This document shows, piece after piece, positions 33,114-40,241 of a DNA stretch of 40,357 bases. The position numbers and the translations under genes were made by a program. This stretch comes from Clostridia bacterium. GTDB lineage: Bacteria > Bacillota > Clostridia > Oscillospirales > Acutalibacteraceae. The stretch's first letter is position 1, and each line of letters opens with the position of its first letter. The stretch covers positions 1-40,357 of the forward strand of contig JAFQIG010000077.1 in the NCBI GenBank assembly GCA_017397655.1. The letters are read 5' to 3'. Under the pieces are notes generated by a model. That model was not told the origin of the DNA. It saw only the letters and a program-made list of their open reading frames with translations, and did not search any database.

Positions 33114-33836
33114 TTAAAGCGACAGCAAATGATCGATCAGTACTTTCCAGTTATTAACAGTCATATATTCGCCGTTTTCGCCGTCCTTACGCATTTCAAG
33201 CGGAAGAAACGATTTCTGATCTATCAGCACAGGAGTCATACCGCAACGGCTTGAGCCGTCAACGTCGGGGACTTTGCTGTCACCGCAGTACCAGCAATCC
33301 TTCGGATCAATTCGGGCAAAGCCTGCCGCCGCCGTGAAAATCGTCTTTTCGGGCTTCTGGAACAACAAGTCGGCGCTTGAAAGACAGAATTCAAAGTCGG
33401 AGGACGGAATCCAATGTTTTACGGAAAGAGCGAGTGAATCACCGCTCATCATATTGTTGCTGATAACGGCGGTACGGATGCCGAGATTCTGTAGGGTGCA
33501 AAGCAACTCAGGCAGATTGTCGAGAACGCTTCTTGTCGAGTTGTATCGGTCAAAGATTTCTTCCTGTCTCGCCGTGGAAATGCTGAAGCTGAGTCCTGTA
33601 TGCATTGTGGCAAATCTGAGGGGAGCAGACAGGGGGATTTCAAGCTCCGTTTTATTCTCGGCAACGCCCATATATTCGTTCCACAAAGCCTCAAGAGTTG
33701 CATCATCGGTGATCTCAGGGTTGTCGGCACAAAGTCTGAGTGCCGCAAGGCCGTCAATCGGAGAACACTTACCGTCGTCGAACAACGTTCCTCCGACATC
33801 AAAAAGAATCATTTTCGGTTTTTTGGTGTATGACAT
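33114..33836 (-). CDS. HAD-superfamily phosphatase-like hydrolase
   Basis: A 240-residue haloacid-dehalogenase-like hydrolase with a helical cap. Motif I is ILFDVGGTLFD (nucleophile Asp13; the second acidic residue of DxD is Gly, as in the DVGGT subgroup). Motif II is VISNN (Ser126), motif III is Lys161 in FQKPEKTIF, and motif IV is CGDSKVPDVDGS (Asp186, Asp191). Substrate unknown. It starts 12 bases after the sigma-LRR gene on the same strand, so it is probably co-transcribed with it. GGAGC lies about nine bases before ATG. Confidence 0.9.
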   Translation of the reverse strand: MSYTKKPKMILFDVGGTLFDDGKCSPIDGLAALRLCADNPEITDDATLEALWNEYMGVAENKTELEIPLSAPLRFATMHTGLSFSISTARQEEIFDRYNSTRSVLDNLPELLCTLQNLGIRTAVISNNMMSGDSLALSVKHWIPSSDFEFCLSSADLLFQKPEKTIFTAAAGFARIDPKDCWYCGDSKVPDVDGSSRCGMTPVLIDQKSFLPLEMRKDGENGEYMTVNNWKVLIDHLLSL

Positions 33837-33848
33837 TATATCAGCTCC

Positions 33849-35609
33849 TTATATCAGAACAAAATTGATTGAATTGGCAACAGCATAATCGTGAGCAAAG
33901 GAATCTTCCGTACAGCGTACGGTGAGACTTGTACATCCGCCGAAGACATTGTCGCCGATTGAAGTTACCGATGACGGGATTGTAACAGAGGCGAGTGAAG
34001 TGCAGTTATAAAAAGCATCGTCGCCGATTGATGTTGTGCCTGACGGGATATTCACGGAATTAAGCGAAACACACCCGTAGAAAGAGCCGTTACCGATACT
34101 TTGGAGTGAGGACGGAAGATTGACAGAGGACAGATTGATACATTCCGAAAAAGCTTCCTGACCGATACGGGAAACACCTGACGGCATTGATACCGAAACG
34201 ATGTTTTCGTTACCCGAAAAAGCGGCGGCACCTATTGCGGTAACATCTGCAGAATCTATCCTTTGAGGAATACTTACGTTACTGTCTGTTCCTGTATAGG
34301 ACATCAGTACACCGCCTGTCAGGGTGTAGGGGGATGCTTCGGTAGTGGGAACGGTTGTAGTGGTTGTAGTGGTTGTAGTGGTAGTGGCTGCAGTGGTTGC
34401 AGTTGCGGCGGCTGTTGTCTGACGTGCCGTTGTACCCGGTGTGTATGTGTCTGTTGTCTGTGCAGCCGTGGTTTGCCTTGCAGTGGTTCTCGGTGCCGTA
34501 GTCGAAGAAGAAGCGGGGCTTCGTGTCGTTGACGGACGGCGCGTCGTGGTCGAGGTTGCTCTTTGTGTTGTCGATTCGCGCATTGTACCGGAAACGGCAG
34601 GGGTTGTTGTCCGGGAAGAGGAGGATTCCTCTCTGTCGGTAGGAACCGGGATGTTGTTCCGTCTCGTTGTTGACGGAGCAGCTTCGGTGATATCATAATA
34701 CTTCTTTGCAGTTGTATACTCTTCGCGGATTGTGGTGCTGACAGCAGACGGTTCCTTTGCGGAATTCATATGATTGACTGCGGCGATACCTCCGCCCGTT
34801 GCAAAGGTTGCGGCAACGGCAACAGCGGCAATTTTTGTAATAACGGGAGTTGAAACGGTAACTCCTCCTGCGGCAAAGATCGTTGTTGATGCTCCTGTTG
34901 TTGCTGCGGAGGTTATCTCGGCAACGGCAATACTTGCGGATAAAGCATCTGACAGACTGTAAGGCAGAACGATTTTTTTGCTTTTTTGTGTAAAATACTC
35001 TCTGACAAACGGAATAAAAGTAAAGCCGAAAAGAGAGCTGTCTTTTTTCTGTATTTTTTCAAACTCGCGCGTCAGCTTTTTACGTGCGTTGAAAAGACGG
35101 CTTTTTACCGTTCCCTCGGGGATACCGAGCGCCTGTGAGATTTCGGGTATCGTCAGCTGTTCAAAGTAGAACATAATGACACACGCGCGCTTGTCGGGCG
35201 ACAGCTTGTTGACGACGTTACCGACGGTTTCCACGACATTCTGCTTGTCAAAAAAGTCGATGGTGCTGTCGGGTTCAACAGTATTCTCGGAATCAATAAA
35301 CTCCTTTGAGATTGACAGATTGCGGAGCTTTCCGTTTTTTATAATATATTTTCGGCATTCGTTTTTGACGATAACACCGAGCCAGTTTTCAAACGATTCA
35401 GGGGTTTTGAGACTTCTGATATTCTTGTATACAAGTATATAGCTGTTCTGTACGACATCTTCGATATCCGATTGGTTATCAAGGAACAGCGAAGCTATAC
35501 GGTAAGCGTGAGCTACCGTAGCCGTGTAGAGCTTTTCAAATGATGCTTCGGAACCTTTCTGAACAGCGATAACCAGCGCAGTTATGCTGACGGTCTGACT
35601 TTTTCCCAT
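33849..35609 (-). CDS. ECF-type sigma factor fused to membrane segment, Thr-rich spacer and BspA-like LRR domain
   Basis: A 586-residue fusion. Residues 10-90 are sigma region 2 (FEKLYTATVAHAYRIASLF, DIEDVVQNSYILVYKNI, FENWLGVIVKNECRKYI). Residues 135-185 are region 4 with helix-turn-helix TIPEISQALGIPEGTVKSRL. About 255-278 is a likely membrane helix (KIAAVAVAATFATGGGIAAV). Residues ~285-427 form a Ser/Thr-rich spacer with a run of about 12 Thr, like a cell-wall spacer. Residues ~428-586 are about five BspA-type leucine-rich repeats (SIGDDAFYNCTSLASVTIP). The topology suggests a sigma domain tethered inside and LRRs outside. Start 35609 is set by GAGGGG five bases before ATG; an in-frame extension to 35708 lacks a ribosome site. 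No separate anti-sigma gene is adjacent. Confidence 0.9.
   Translation of the reverse strand: MGKSQTVSITALVIAVQKGSEASFEKLYTATVAHAYRIASLFLDNQSDIEDVVQNSYILVYKNIRSLKTPESFENWLGVIVKNECRKYIIKNGKLRNLSISKEFIDSENTVEPDSTIDFFDKQNVVETVGNVVNKLSPDKRACVIMFYFEQLTIPEISQALGIPEGTVKSRLFNARKKLTREFEKIQKKDSSLFGFTFIPFVREYFTQKSKKIVLPYSLSDALSASIAVAEITSAATTGASTTIFAAGGVTVSTPVITKIAAVAVAATFATGGGIAAVNHMNSAKEPSAVSTTIREEYTTAKKYYDITEAAPSTTRRNNIPVPTDREESSSSRTTTPAVSGTMRESTTQRATSTTTRRPSTTRSPASSSTTAPRTTARQTTAAQTTDTYTPGTTARQTTAAATATTAATTTTTTTTTTTVPTTEASPYTLTGGVLMSYTGTDSNVSIPQRIDSADVTAIGAAAFSGNENIVSVSMPSGVSRIGQEAFSECINLSSVNLPSSLQSIGNGSFYGCVSLNSVNIPSGTTSIGDDAFYNCTSLASVTIPSSVTSIGDNVFGGCTSLTVRCTEDSFAHDYAVANSINFVLI
34347..34400. repeat. 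9-bp microsatellite in the Thr-rich spacer
   Basis: Imperfect tandem units of GTAGTGGTT on the plus strand encode the poly-Thr run of the sigma-LRR protein. Because the unit is nine bases, changes in copy number keep the frame and would alter spacer length only. Confidence 0.6.
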
Positions 35610-35637
35610 ATGACCCCTCAAAGAATTATTTACAGCA

Positions 35638-35666
35638 ATTTTATCACGCTTTGAGAAAAGGGTCAA
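35638..35666 (-). promoter_or_regulatory. Promoter of the sigma-LRR gene
   Basis: On the minus strand TTGACC (35661-35666), 17 bases, TAAAAT (35638-35643), about 30 bases before the start codon. It resembles a housekeeping promoter, so at least basal expression should not need the ECF factor itself. Confidence 0.65.
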
Positions 35667-35676
35667 GATATAAGTT

Positions 35677-35721
35677 GAGCTTCGTATGTACGGGTGGGGT
35701 AATCCCATACATACGAAGCTC
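35677..35721. promoter_or_regulatory. Perfect 14-bp inverted repeat between the micropeptide genes and the sigma-LRR gene
   Basis: GAGCTTCGTATGTA (35677-35690) and TACATACGAAGCTC (35708-35721) are separated by 17 bases. It ends 11 bases upstream of the sigma -35 box. There is no good T-run on either strand, so it is either a weak terminator for the micropeptide transcript or an operator next to the sigma promoter. Confidence 0.6.
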
Positions 35722-35802
35722 CAAGGAGAAAGAAGTACTAATATATTAGATACTGCTTAACCGAAAAAGGTTCAATGATTTTGAAAATATTCAAAAAATT
35801 CT

Positions 35803-35877
35803 TTAATAAGCGATTGCTGCAATGATAACTGCTGCTACGGAAATAACAGAAGCGATAACGATGGGTACTACTACCAT
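35803..35877 (-). CDS. Hydrophobic micropeptide, 24 residues (third of three)
   Basis: A 24-codon reading frame starting MVVVPIVIASVIS and ending AAIAY. It is diverged from its two upstream neighbours but keeps the same length, the MV start, the central Ala/Val/Ile helix and the IAAIAY ending. AGAAAGGAG lies eight bases before ATG, a near-ideal ribosome site. The peptide is long enough for one membrane helix and has no charged residue. Function unknown; it may be a type I toxin-like, signalling or membrane-protein-modulating peptide. Confidence 0.75.
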   Translation of the reverse strand: MVVVPIVIASVISVAAVIIAAIAY

Positions 35878-35913
35878 TTTATTTTCTCCTTTCTGACAGG
35901 TTTTTTATGTTGA

Positions 35914-35982
35914 TTAATAAGCGATAGCTGCGATAAGGACTGCTGCTGCGGAAACGATTGATGCAACGATTACGTATACCAT
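35914..35982 (-). CDS. Hydrophobic micropeptide, 22 residues (second of three)
   Basis: A 22-codon frame starting MVYVIVASIVSAAAVL and ending IAAIAY, with AGAAAGGAG eight bases before ATG. Bases 35916-35983 are identical to 36025-36092, so this and the first copy arose by very recent duplication. A second strong ribosome site between the copies argues that each is translated. Confidence 0.78.
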   Translation of the reverse strand: MVYVIVASIVSAAAVLIAAIAY

Positions 35983-36019
35983 TATGTTTTCTCCTTTCTG
36001 TAGATTTTGATTCGGCTTA

Positions 36020-36091
36020 TCAGCAATAAGCGATAGCTGCGATAAGGACTGCTGCTGCGGAAACGATTGATGCAACGATTACGTATACCAT
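36020..36091 (-). CDS. Hydrophobic micropeptide, 23 residues (first of three)
   Basis: A 23-codon frame identical to the second copy except for one extra C-terminal Cys before TGA. The ribosome site is GAGAGGT about seven bases before ATG. It is first in the minus-strand series that leads toward the sigma-LRR gene. No confident promoter could be assigned upstream; TTGCAC (36178-36183) is a possible -35 with imperfect -10 partners. Confidence 0.75.
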   Translation of the reverse strand: MVYVIVASIVSAAAVLIAAIAYC

Positions 36092-36253
36092 TTTGTTTAC
36101 CTCTCTTTCGTGTTTTGATTTGTTCAGGTGCCGTGCCCTGTTGACACCCGTATAATAACGCACTTTTTGAAGGATTTGTGCAACTTGTAATTTTTGATGA
36201 TTTATTTGTAATTTTTGCAAATATTACAAATTTATTTCAGTTTTGTTTATGTG

Positions 36254-36281
36254 TTGAAAAACAAAAAACAAATGTTATAAT
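36254..36281 (+). promoter_or_regulatory. Promoter for the leader of the nine-repeat surface protein
   Basis: TTGAAA (36254-36259), 16 bases, TATAAT (36276-36281). Transcription from about 36288 would run through the palindromic element and a terminator before reaching the gene at 36646, giving a leader of about 360 bases. Confidence 0.6.
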
Positions 36282-36334
36282 GTAAATGCGGCACAAGTGA
36301 ACAGGTATCATAATGAAAGTGTGTGTTTTTACGC

Positions 36335-36537
36335 TATACTTTATTGATAAGACAATTCCATATGTCTGAAATACAATATTTCACGCACAATCGGACATTT
36401 TTCTCTTTGCCATACGTCAGTATGGCTACATCGAAGAAATGCCCGATTGCACGCAACCTATTGCATTTCAGATGCAACGCAGTTGTGGCGAAAAGATTCC
36501 TTTCAAAACCATATTAATTGCCTTATCAAAAAGTATA
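36335..36537. repeat. 203-bp palindromic, MITE-like element
   Basis: The ends are inverted repeats: TATACTTT-TTGATAAG-CAATT on the left (36335-36357) matches the reverse complement of the right end (36515-36537) with about two mismatches. An inner palindrome (36365-36472) begins TCTGAAAT and ends ATTTCAGA, and closes on GCCATAC-gtca-GTATGGC (36409-36426). The right arm holds the 25-base motif shared with 4537-4561. It could be a non-autonomous mobile element or a structured RNA leader. Confidence 0.65.
36475..36499. repeat. 25-base motif shared with 4537-4561
   Basis: Begins CAACGCAGTTG and ends AAAAGATTC; 23 of 25 bases match the reverse complement of the copy at 4.5 kb. Confidence 0.5.
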
Positions 36538-36578
36538 CTTTGTTTGATTATACTTTGAATTATGCTACAAACTTATGT

Positions 36579-36632
36579 TGCGGCAATTGAGGCTGTTTTT
36601 TTGCGGCTTCGATTGCGCACTTTTTCTTTTTT
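36579..36632 (+). terminator. Leader terminator abutting the ribosome site of the nine-repeat protein
   Basis: An approximately 14-bp stem (36579-36593 with 36606-36619, one bulged G and a few G-U pairs) is followed by TTTTTCTTTTTT. The GAGGAGG ribosome site begins right after the T-run, so no promoter fits between terminator and gene. This is the arrangement of an attenuator. Confidence 0.65.
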
Positions 36633-36645
36633 GAGGAGGATAAAA

Positions 36646-39003
36646 ATGGACAAGAAAACGGTATATACCATACTGGGAGTAGTAGCGGCAGTGCTGATAG
36701 CGGTCGGAGCGTTTGTTGCGGGATTTGCCTACAATGCAGGTAAAAGAGCAAATACAGAACCTCAGACAACCGCACAGACAAAAGTGCAGGAAGAAGAAAC
36801 GGAACTGACCGAAGAGGAAACAGTCGAAACAAAAGAGGAGACAGCTGCGGAGAAGGAGACGATTACACAAAGGGCTGTCGAAACTGTTGCACAAACGACA
36901 ACAAAGCCGACAACAACCGTAAAAGTGACAACAACAGCGGAGAGCAAAAATGTCGTCTATACGCTGACTCTTGCGTACGATACGGGAGTGGCAGAGGTAA
37001 CGGGCGCAGGCAAATACAAGGCGGGAACCCGTGTTACGGTAACGGCAGTACCCTTGCTCGGATATACATTTATTGAATGGGTATCGAGCGATGATGCAGC
37101 ACTTGCAAACGGAAAAACTCCGACATATACATTTACGATGCCTGCAAAGAATATAACGATCAAAGCATCAACGACCAACAAGCCGCTCTTGACGGTAATT
37201 GCGGGAGAGGGTATAGAAAAGGTAACGGACAGCAAAATCTGTGCACCGGGTGAGAATATTACGTTGCAGGCGACTGTTAAGAAAGGATACGAGTTTTCGG
37301 GCTGGACATCGGATGTTAACGGCTTTAACAGCAGTAAGCAAAGCTATTCTTTTGAAATGCCGAAAAAATCACTCGTAATTACGGCAAACGCAACACCGAA
37401 GATTTATACACTTAGTGTTGTCGCAGGAACAGGTATCAGCGGTGTTTCGGGATCGGGACAGTATAAATACGGTCAGGAAGTTACGATAAGTGCTACCGTC
37501 AAAAGCAACTATACATTCAGAAGCTGGTCGGGAGCAGTCAGCTCAGGCTCTGCCAAATATACATTCACAATGCCGGCTAAAAATGCAACGGTAACGGCTA
37601 ATGCAAAAGAAAACCCGAAATATACCCTGACTGTGGAAAAAGGTAAGGGTATCAAGGCTGTAAGCACCGGCGGAACATACTATGCAGGGACATCGGTTAC
37701 CGTTTCCTGTACGCTTGAGTCGGGTTATGCCTTTTCAAAGTGGGCTTCCTCCAACACAAATGCGTTAAAGAGCAATACTTCCAAAACATTTACATTCAAG
37801 ATGCCGAAGGCGAACATCAAGCTGACAGCAGTAGGAACAAAGAATGCATATACGGTAAATGTTGTAAAAGGAAAGGGCATCAAGGCGGTAAACGGCGGAG
37901 GAACATATGCACCGGGTGCAAAGGTTACCGTCAGTTGTACACCTGAAACGGGATATGTGTTCTATTCTTGGACATCATCAAATACCGAGCTTGTCAAGAA
38001 CGGCTCAACCCAGAGCTATACATTTACAATGCCTAAATCGGGAATCAAGCTTACGGCAAATGCAAAGCTGAATCAGTATGCATTGACACTCAAGGGCGGA
38101 ACGGGTATCGAGAGCGTAACCGGTGCAGGTAAATATACTCCGGGAACAGGTGTTACTATAGGCTGTACGGTGAAAAAAGGATATATCTTTGACAAATGGA
38201 CCTCTTCAAAAAATATTCTGAAAGGCAGTACTGTACAGAATTATTCATTCGCAATGCCGAACGGCGCAGTGACACTTACAGCTGTTGCAAAAAAGAATAC
38301 GTACAAGGTTACACTTACAAAGGGTGACGGCATAAGCTCGGTCAGCGGCGGCGGTACCTACGAAGCAGGCACGCAGGTAACCATCAGGTGTGTACGTTAC
38401 ACGGGATATTTATTCAAGGTATGGGATTCATCCGCTTCATCAAAGGTCAGCGACGGACTTGCGCAGGAATATACATTTACTATGCCGCAATGCGATATAA
38501 CATTTAAGGCTATAGCGACATATAACCGTTACACTCTGACAACAAATAAGGGAACGGGAATCAGCAGGATAATGCGAAGCGGCGAAAAAGACAGCGATGG
38601 AAAATTTACGGCAGATAAATCGGTTACGGTCAACTGCGAAGTGATGACGGGTTATGAGTTTGACAGATGGACATCGTCGGATACGAGCGCTGTTGAAACA
38701 GGCTATTCACAGGAATATACGTTCACGATGCCGAGAAAGGCGATAACCTTAACAGCGAAAGCAAAGCTCAAGGAGTACGAGGTCACGGCAGGCTGGGACG
38801 ATGGCGCATACAGCGTCAGCGGTGACGGCATATACGAATATACCGAGTCGGTAACGCTGACGGTTGACTACGATGCCGAAAATTATGTTTTTGTCGGATG
38901 GTACGACATCAATACCCAGAAAATAAAAAGCAGAAACACAACGTATACCTTTAATATGCCGGCAAAGGATGTCGCTCTGGTTGCACAGTTCAGACAGAAA
39001 TAA
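36646..39003 (+). CDS. Surface protein with nine divergent InlB-type repeats
   Basis: A 785-residue protein. A short Lys-containing start and hydrophobic helix (about 7-30) anchor it in the membrane. A Thr/Glu-rich spacer (about 33-105) follows. Then come nine tandem repeats of about 72-80 residues. Each runs YTLTV..G.GI..VSG.G.Y..G, VTV.C....GY.F..W.SS and YTFTMP...ITLTA, the pattern of divergent InlB B-repeat (Flg_new_2-type) domains. There is no enzymatic domain or sorting motif. It is probably an extended stalk or adhesin. GAGGAGG precedes ATG; a longer in-frame start upstream would read through the leader terminator and is unlikely. Confidence 0.9.
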   Translation: MDKKTVYTILGVVAAVLIAVGAFVAGFAYNAGKRANTEPQTTAQTKVQEEETELTEEETVETKEETAAEKETITQRAVETVAQTTTKPTTTVKVTTTAESKNVVYTLTLAYDTGVAEVTGAGKYKAGTRVTVTAVPLLGYTFIEWVSSDDAALANGKTPTYTFTMPAKNITIKASTTNKPLLTVIAGEGIEKVTDSKICAPGENITLQATVKKGYEFSGWTSDVNGFNSSKQSYSFEMPKKSLVITANATPKIYTLSVVAGTGISGVSGSGQYKYGQEVTISATVKSNYTFRSWSGAVSSGSAKYTFTMPAKNATVTANAKENPKYTLTVEKGKGIKAVSTGGTYYAGTSVTVSCTLESGYAFSKWASSNTNALKSNTSKTFTFKMPKANIKLTAVGTKNAYTVNVVKGKGIKAVNGGGTYAPGAKVTVSCTPETGYVFYSWTSSNTELVKNGSTQSYTFTMPKSGIKLTANAKLNQYALTLKGGTGIESVTGAGKYTPGTGVTIGCTVKKGYIFDKWTSSKNILKGSTVQNYSFAMPNGAVTLTAVAKKNTYKVTLTKGDGISSVSGGGTYEAGTQVTIRCVRYTGYLFKVWDSSASSKVSDGLAQEYTFTMPQCDITFKAIATYNRYTLTTNKGTGISRIMRSGEKDSDGKFTADKSVTVNCEVMTGYEFDRWTSSDTSAVETGYSQEYTFTMPRKAITLTAKAKLKEYEVTAGWDDGAYSVSGDGIYEYTESVTLTVDYDAENYVFVGWYDINTQKIKSRNTTYTFNMPAKDVALVAQFRQK

Positions 39004-39040
39004 TGGCAGAATCGAAAAACAGAACAGGATCACAAAAAAC

Positions 39041-39323
39041 GCCGCTGACAGCTGGGTCGGCGGCAAAACCATATTATTATCATAAATATACTATAAAAAG
39101 TACACATGTTATTATTGACGATAAAACCCGTGGCATTATAATTAAATAAACTGTATTTTTACAAAAAAATAATCGTATTTTACAATTTGCGTATTTTATC
39201 TGAAATGTCTGCTATTCTGTAGTCACCAAAAACAAAGGAGAGAACAAAAATGAAGAGTAAAAAAGCATTGGTAATCGTATTGGCAATTCTCGCAGCAGCG
39301 GCAGCGGTATTCTGTGCGGTCAG
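39041..39323 (+). repeat. Direct repeat, copy 1 (promoter, leader and N-terminus)
   Basis: Matches 39957-40239 with no gaps at a constant offset of 916 bases; by hand count about 15 of 283 positions differ. It includes a hairpin (GCCGCTGAC/GTCGGCGGC, 39041-39064), the promoter, and the first ~25 codons of the following gene. Confidence 0.92.
39115..39142 (+). promoter_or_regulatory. Promoter of the anchored protein gene
   Basis: TTGACG (39115-39120), 16 bases, TATAAT (39137-39142). The same boxes are conserved in the duplicated copy at 40031-40058. The leader is about 100 bases. Confidence 0.75.
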
Positions 39324-39948
39324 GTTCAGCGACAAGGCGGACGAAACCATGACGGAGCCGACCCACTCCGAAGAAACAACACGAGAGACAACAACCGTAA
39401 CTGAAGTTGTCAACGAAGAGGAAAAGAATAATAAGAGCTACGAGAGCCTGTCCTTTCCGGTAGGCACGGACTGGAAAACAGCTTATAATGAATGGATGGA
39501 TATTGCTGTCAGGACGGTAGATTATCTTACGCCGGAGTCAACCGAATACGCATATATATATGCCGACGGACACGAGGACGTTCCGCTTCTTATGATGAAT
39601 GACGGCGGAGTATTTTATCTGTATAATTATAAGGACGGAAAGATAGAGTGGTTTGATGAGTTTGTGATGGGAAGCTTATCGATGCCTGTATATCAGAAAG
39701 GCAACACGCTTTATATTTTCGGTTCAAGTATGGTTCAGAATTTCCTTGATGAGATTACCATAGAAAAAGAAGGCACAACATTAAGAGAAAATGTTCAAGC
39801 ATATTACAGATCAGCTGTTGACCCTGACAGCGAAGATGCGTTCTTCGGCTTTGACGGAAACAAGATTACCGAAGAAGAGTACGACAAGATAGTTGCAGAG
39901 ATCGAAAGCTACGAGCAGATAGAATTCAGACAATACAAAGCAGAATAA
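39250..39948 (+). CDS. Membrane-anchored extracellular protein, function unknown
   Basis: A 232-residue protein. MKSKKALVIVLAILAAAAAVFCAV is a signal anchor. Residues ~28-62 are a Thr/Glu-rich spacer. The rest is an alpha/beta domain with STEYAYIYADGHEDVPLLMMNDGGVFYLYNYKDGKIEWF, a phrase type I associate with uncharacterised Ruminococcus extracellular proteins, but no function is known. AAAGGAGAG lies about nine bases before ATG. Its promoter, leader and signal anchor are duplicated downstream, and the second copy is interrupted by an insertion element. Confidence 0.85.
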   Translation: MKSKKALVIVLAILAAAAAVFCAVRFSDKADETMTEPTHSEETTRETTTVTEVVNEEEKNNKSYESLSFPVGTDWKTAYNEWMDIAVRTVDYLTPESTEYAYIYADGHEDVPLLMMNDGGVFYLYNYKDGKIEWFDEFVMGSLSMPVYQKGNTLYIFGSSMVQNFLDEITIEKEGTTLRENVQAYYRSAVDPDSEDAFFGFDGNKITEEEYDKIVAEIESYEQIEFRQYKAE

Positions 39949-39956
39949 TATAATTT

Positions 39957-40239
39957 GCCGCTGACAGCTGTGTCGGCGGCAAAACTATATTATTAGCATA
40001 ATTATACTATAAAAAGCACACACGTTATTATTGACGATAAAACCCGTGGTATTATAATTAAATAAACTGTATTTTTACAAAAAAATAATCGTATTTTACA
40101 ATTTATGCATCTTATCTGAAAATTCTGTTATTCTGTAGTCACCAAAAACAAAGGAGAGAACAAAAATGAAGAGTAAAAAAGTATTGGTAATCGTATTGGC
40201 AATTCTCGCAGCAGCGGCAGCGGTATTCTGTGCGGTCAG
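39957..40239 (+). repeat. Direct repeat, copy 2
   Basis: Second copy of the 283-base segment at 39041-39323. Similarity stops abruptly after GCGGTCAG, where insertion-element sequence begins. Confidence 0.92.
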
Positions 40240-40241
40240 AA
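40166..40241 (+). pseudogene. Second copy of the anchored protein gene, truncated by an insertion element
   Basis: It encodes MKSKKVLVIVLAILAAAAAVFCAVR, nearly identical to the first 25 residues of the 39250 gene, with the same ribosome site and promoter. The frame then runs into unrelated sequence and stops at 40351. The rest of the gene, if present, would lie beyond the inserted element and outside the window. Confidence 0.8.

Noticed and set aside
34347-34400. Possible CRISPR-like repeats
   Set aside because: Units are only 9 bases, contiguous without spacers, and lie within a coding frame.
34263-34532. Cys/Gly-rich plus-strand frame (GCSGCSGSGCSG...)
   Set aside because: It is the complement of the Thr-codon microsatellite in the sigma-LRR spacer.
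36141-36156. TTGACA and TATAAT within the micropeptide upstream region on the plus strand
   Set aside because: Only four bases separate the boxes, which is far too short for a promoter.
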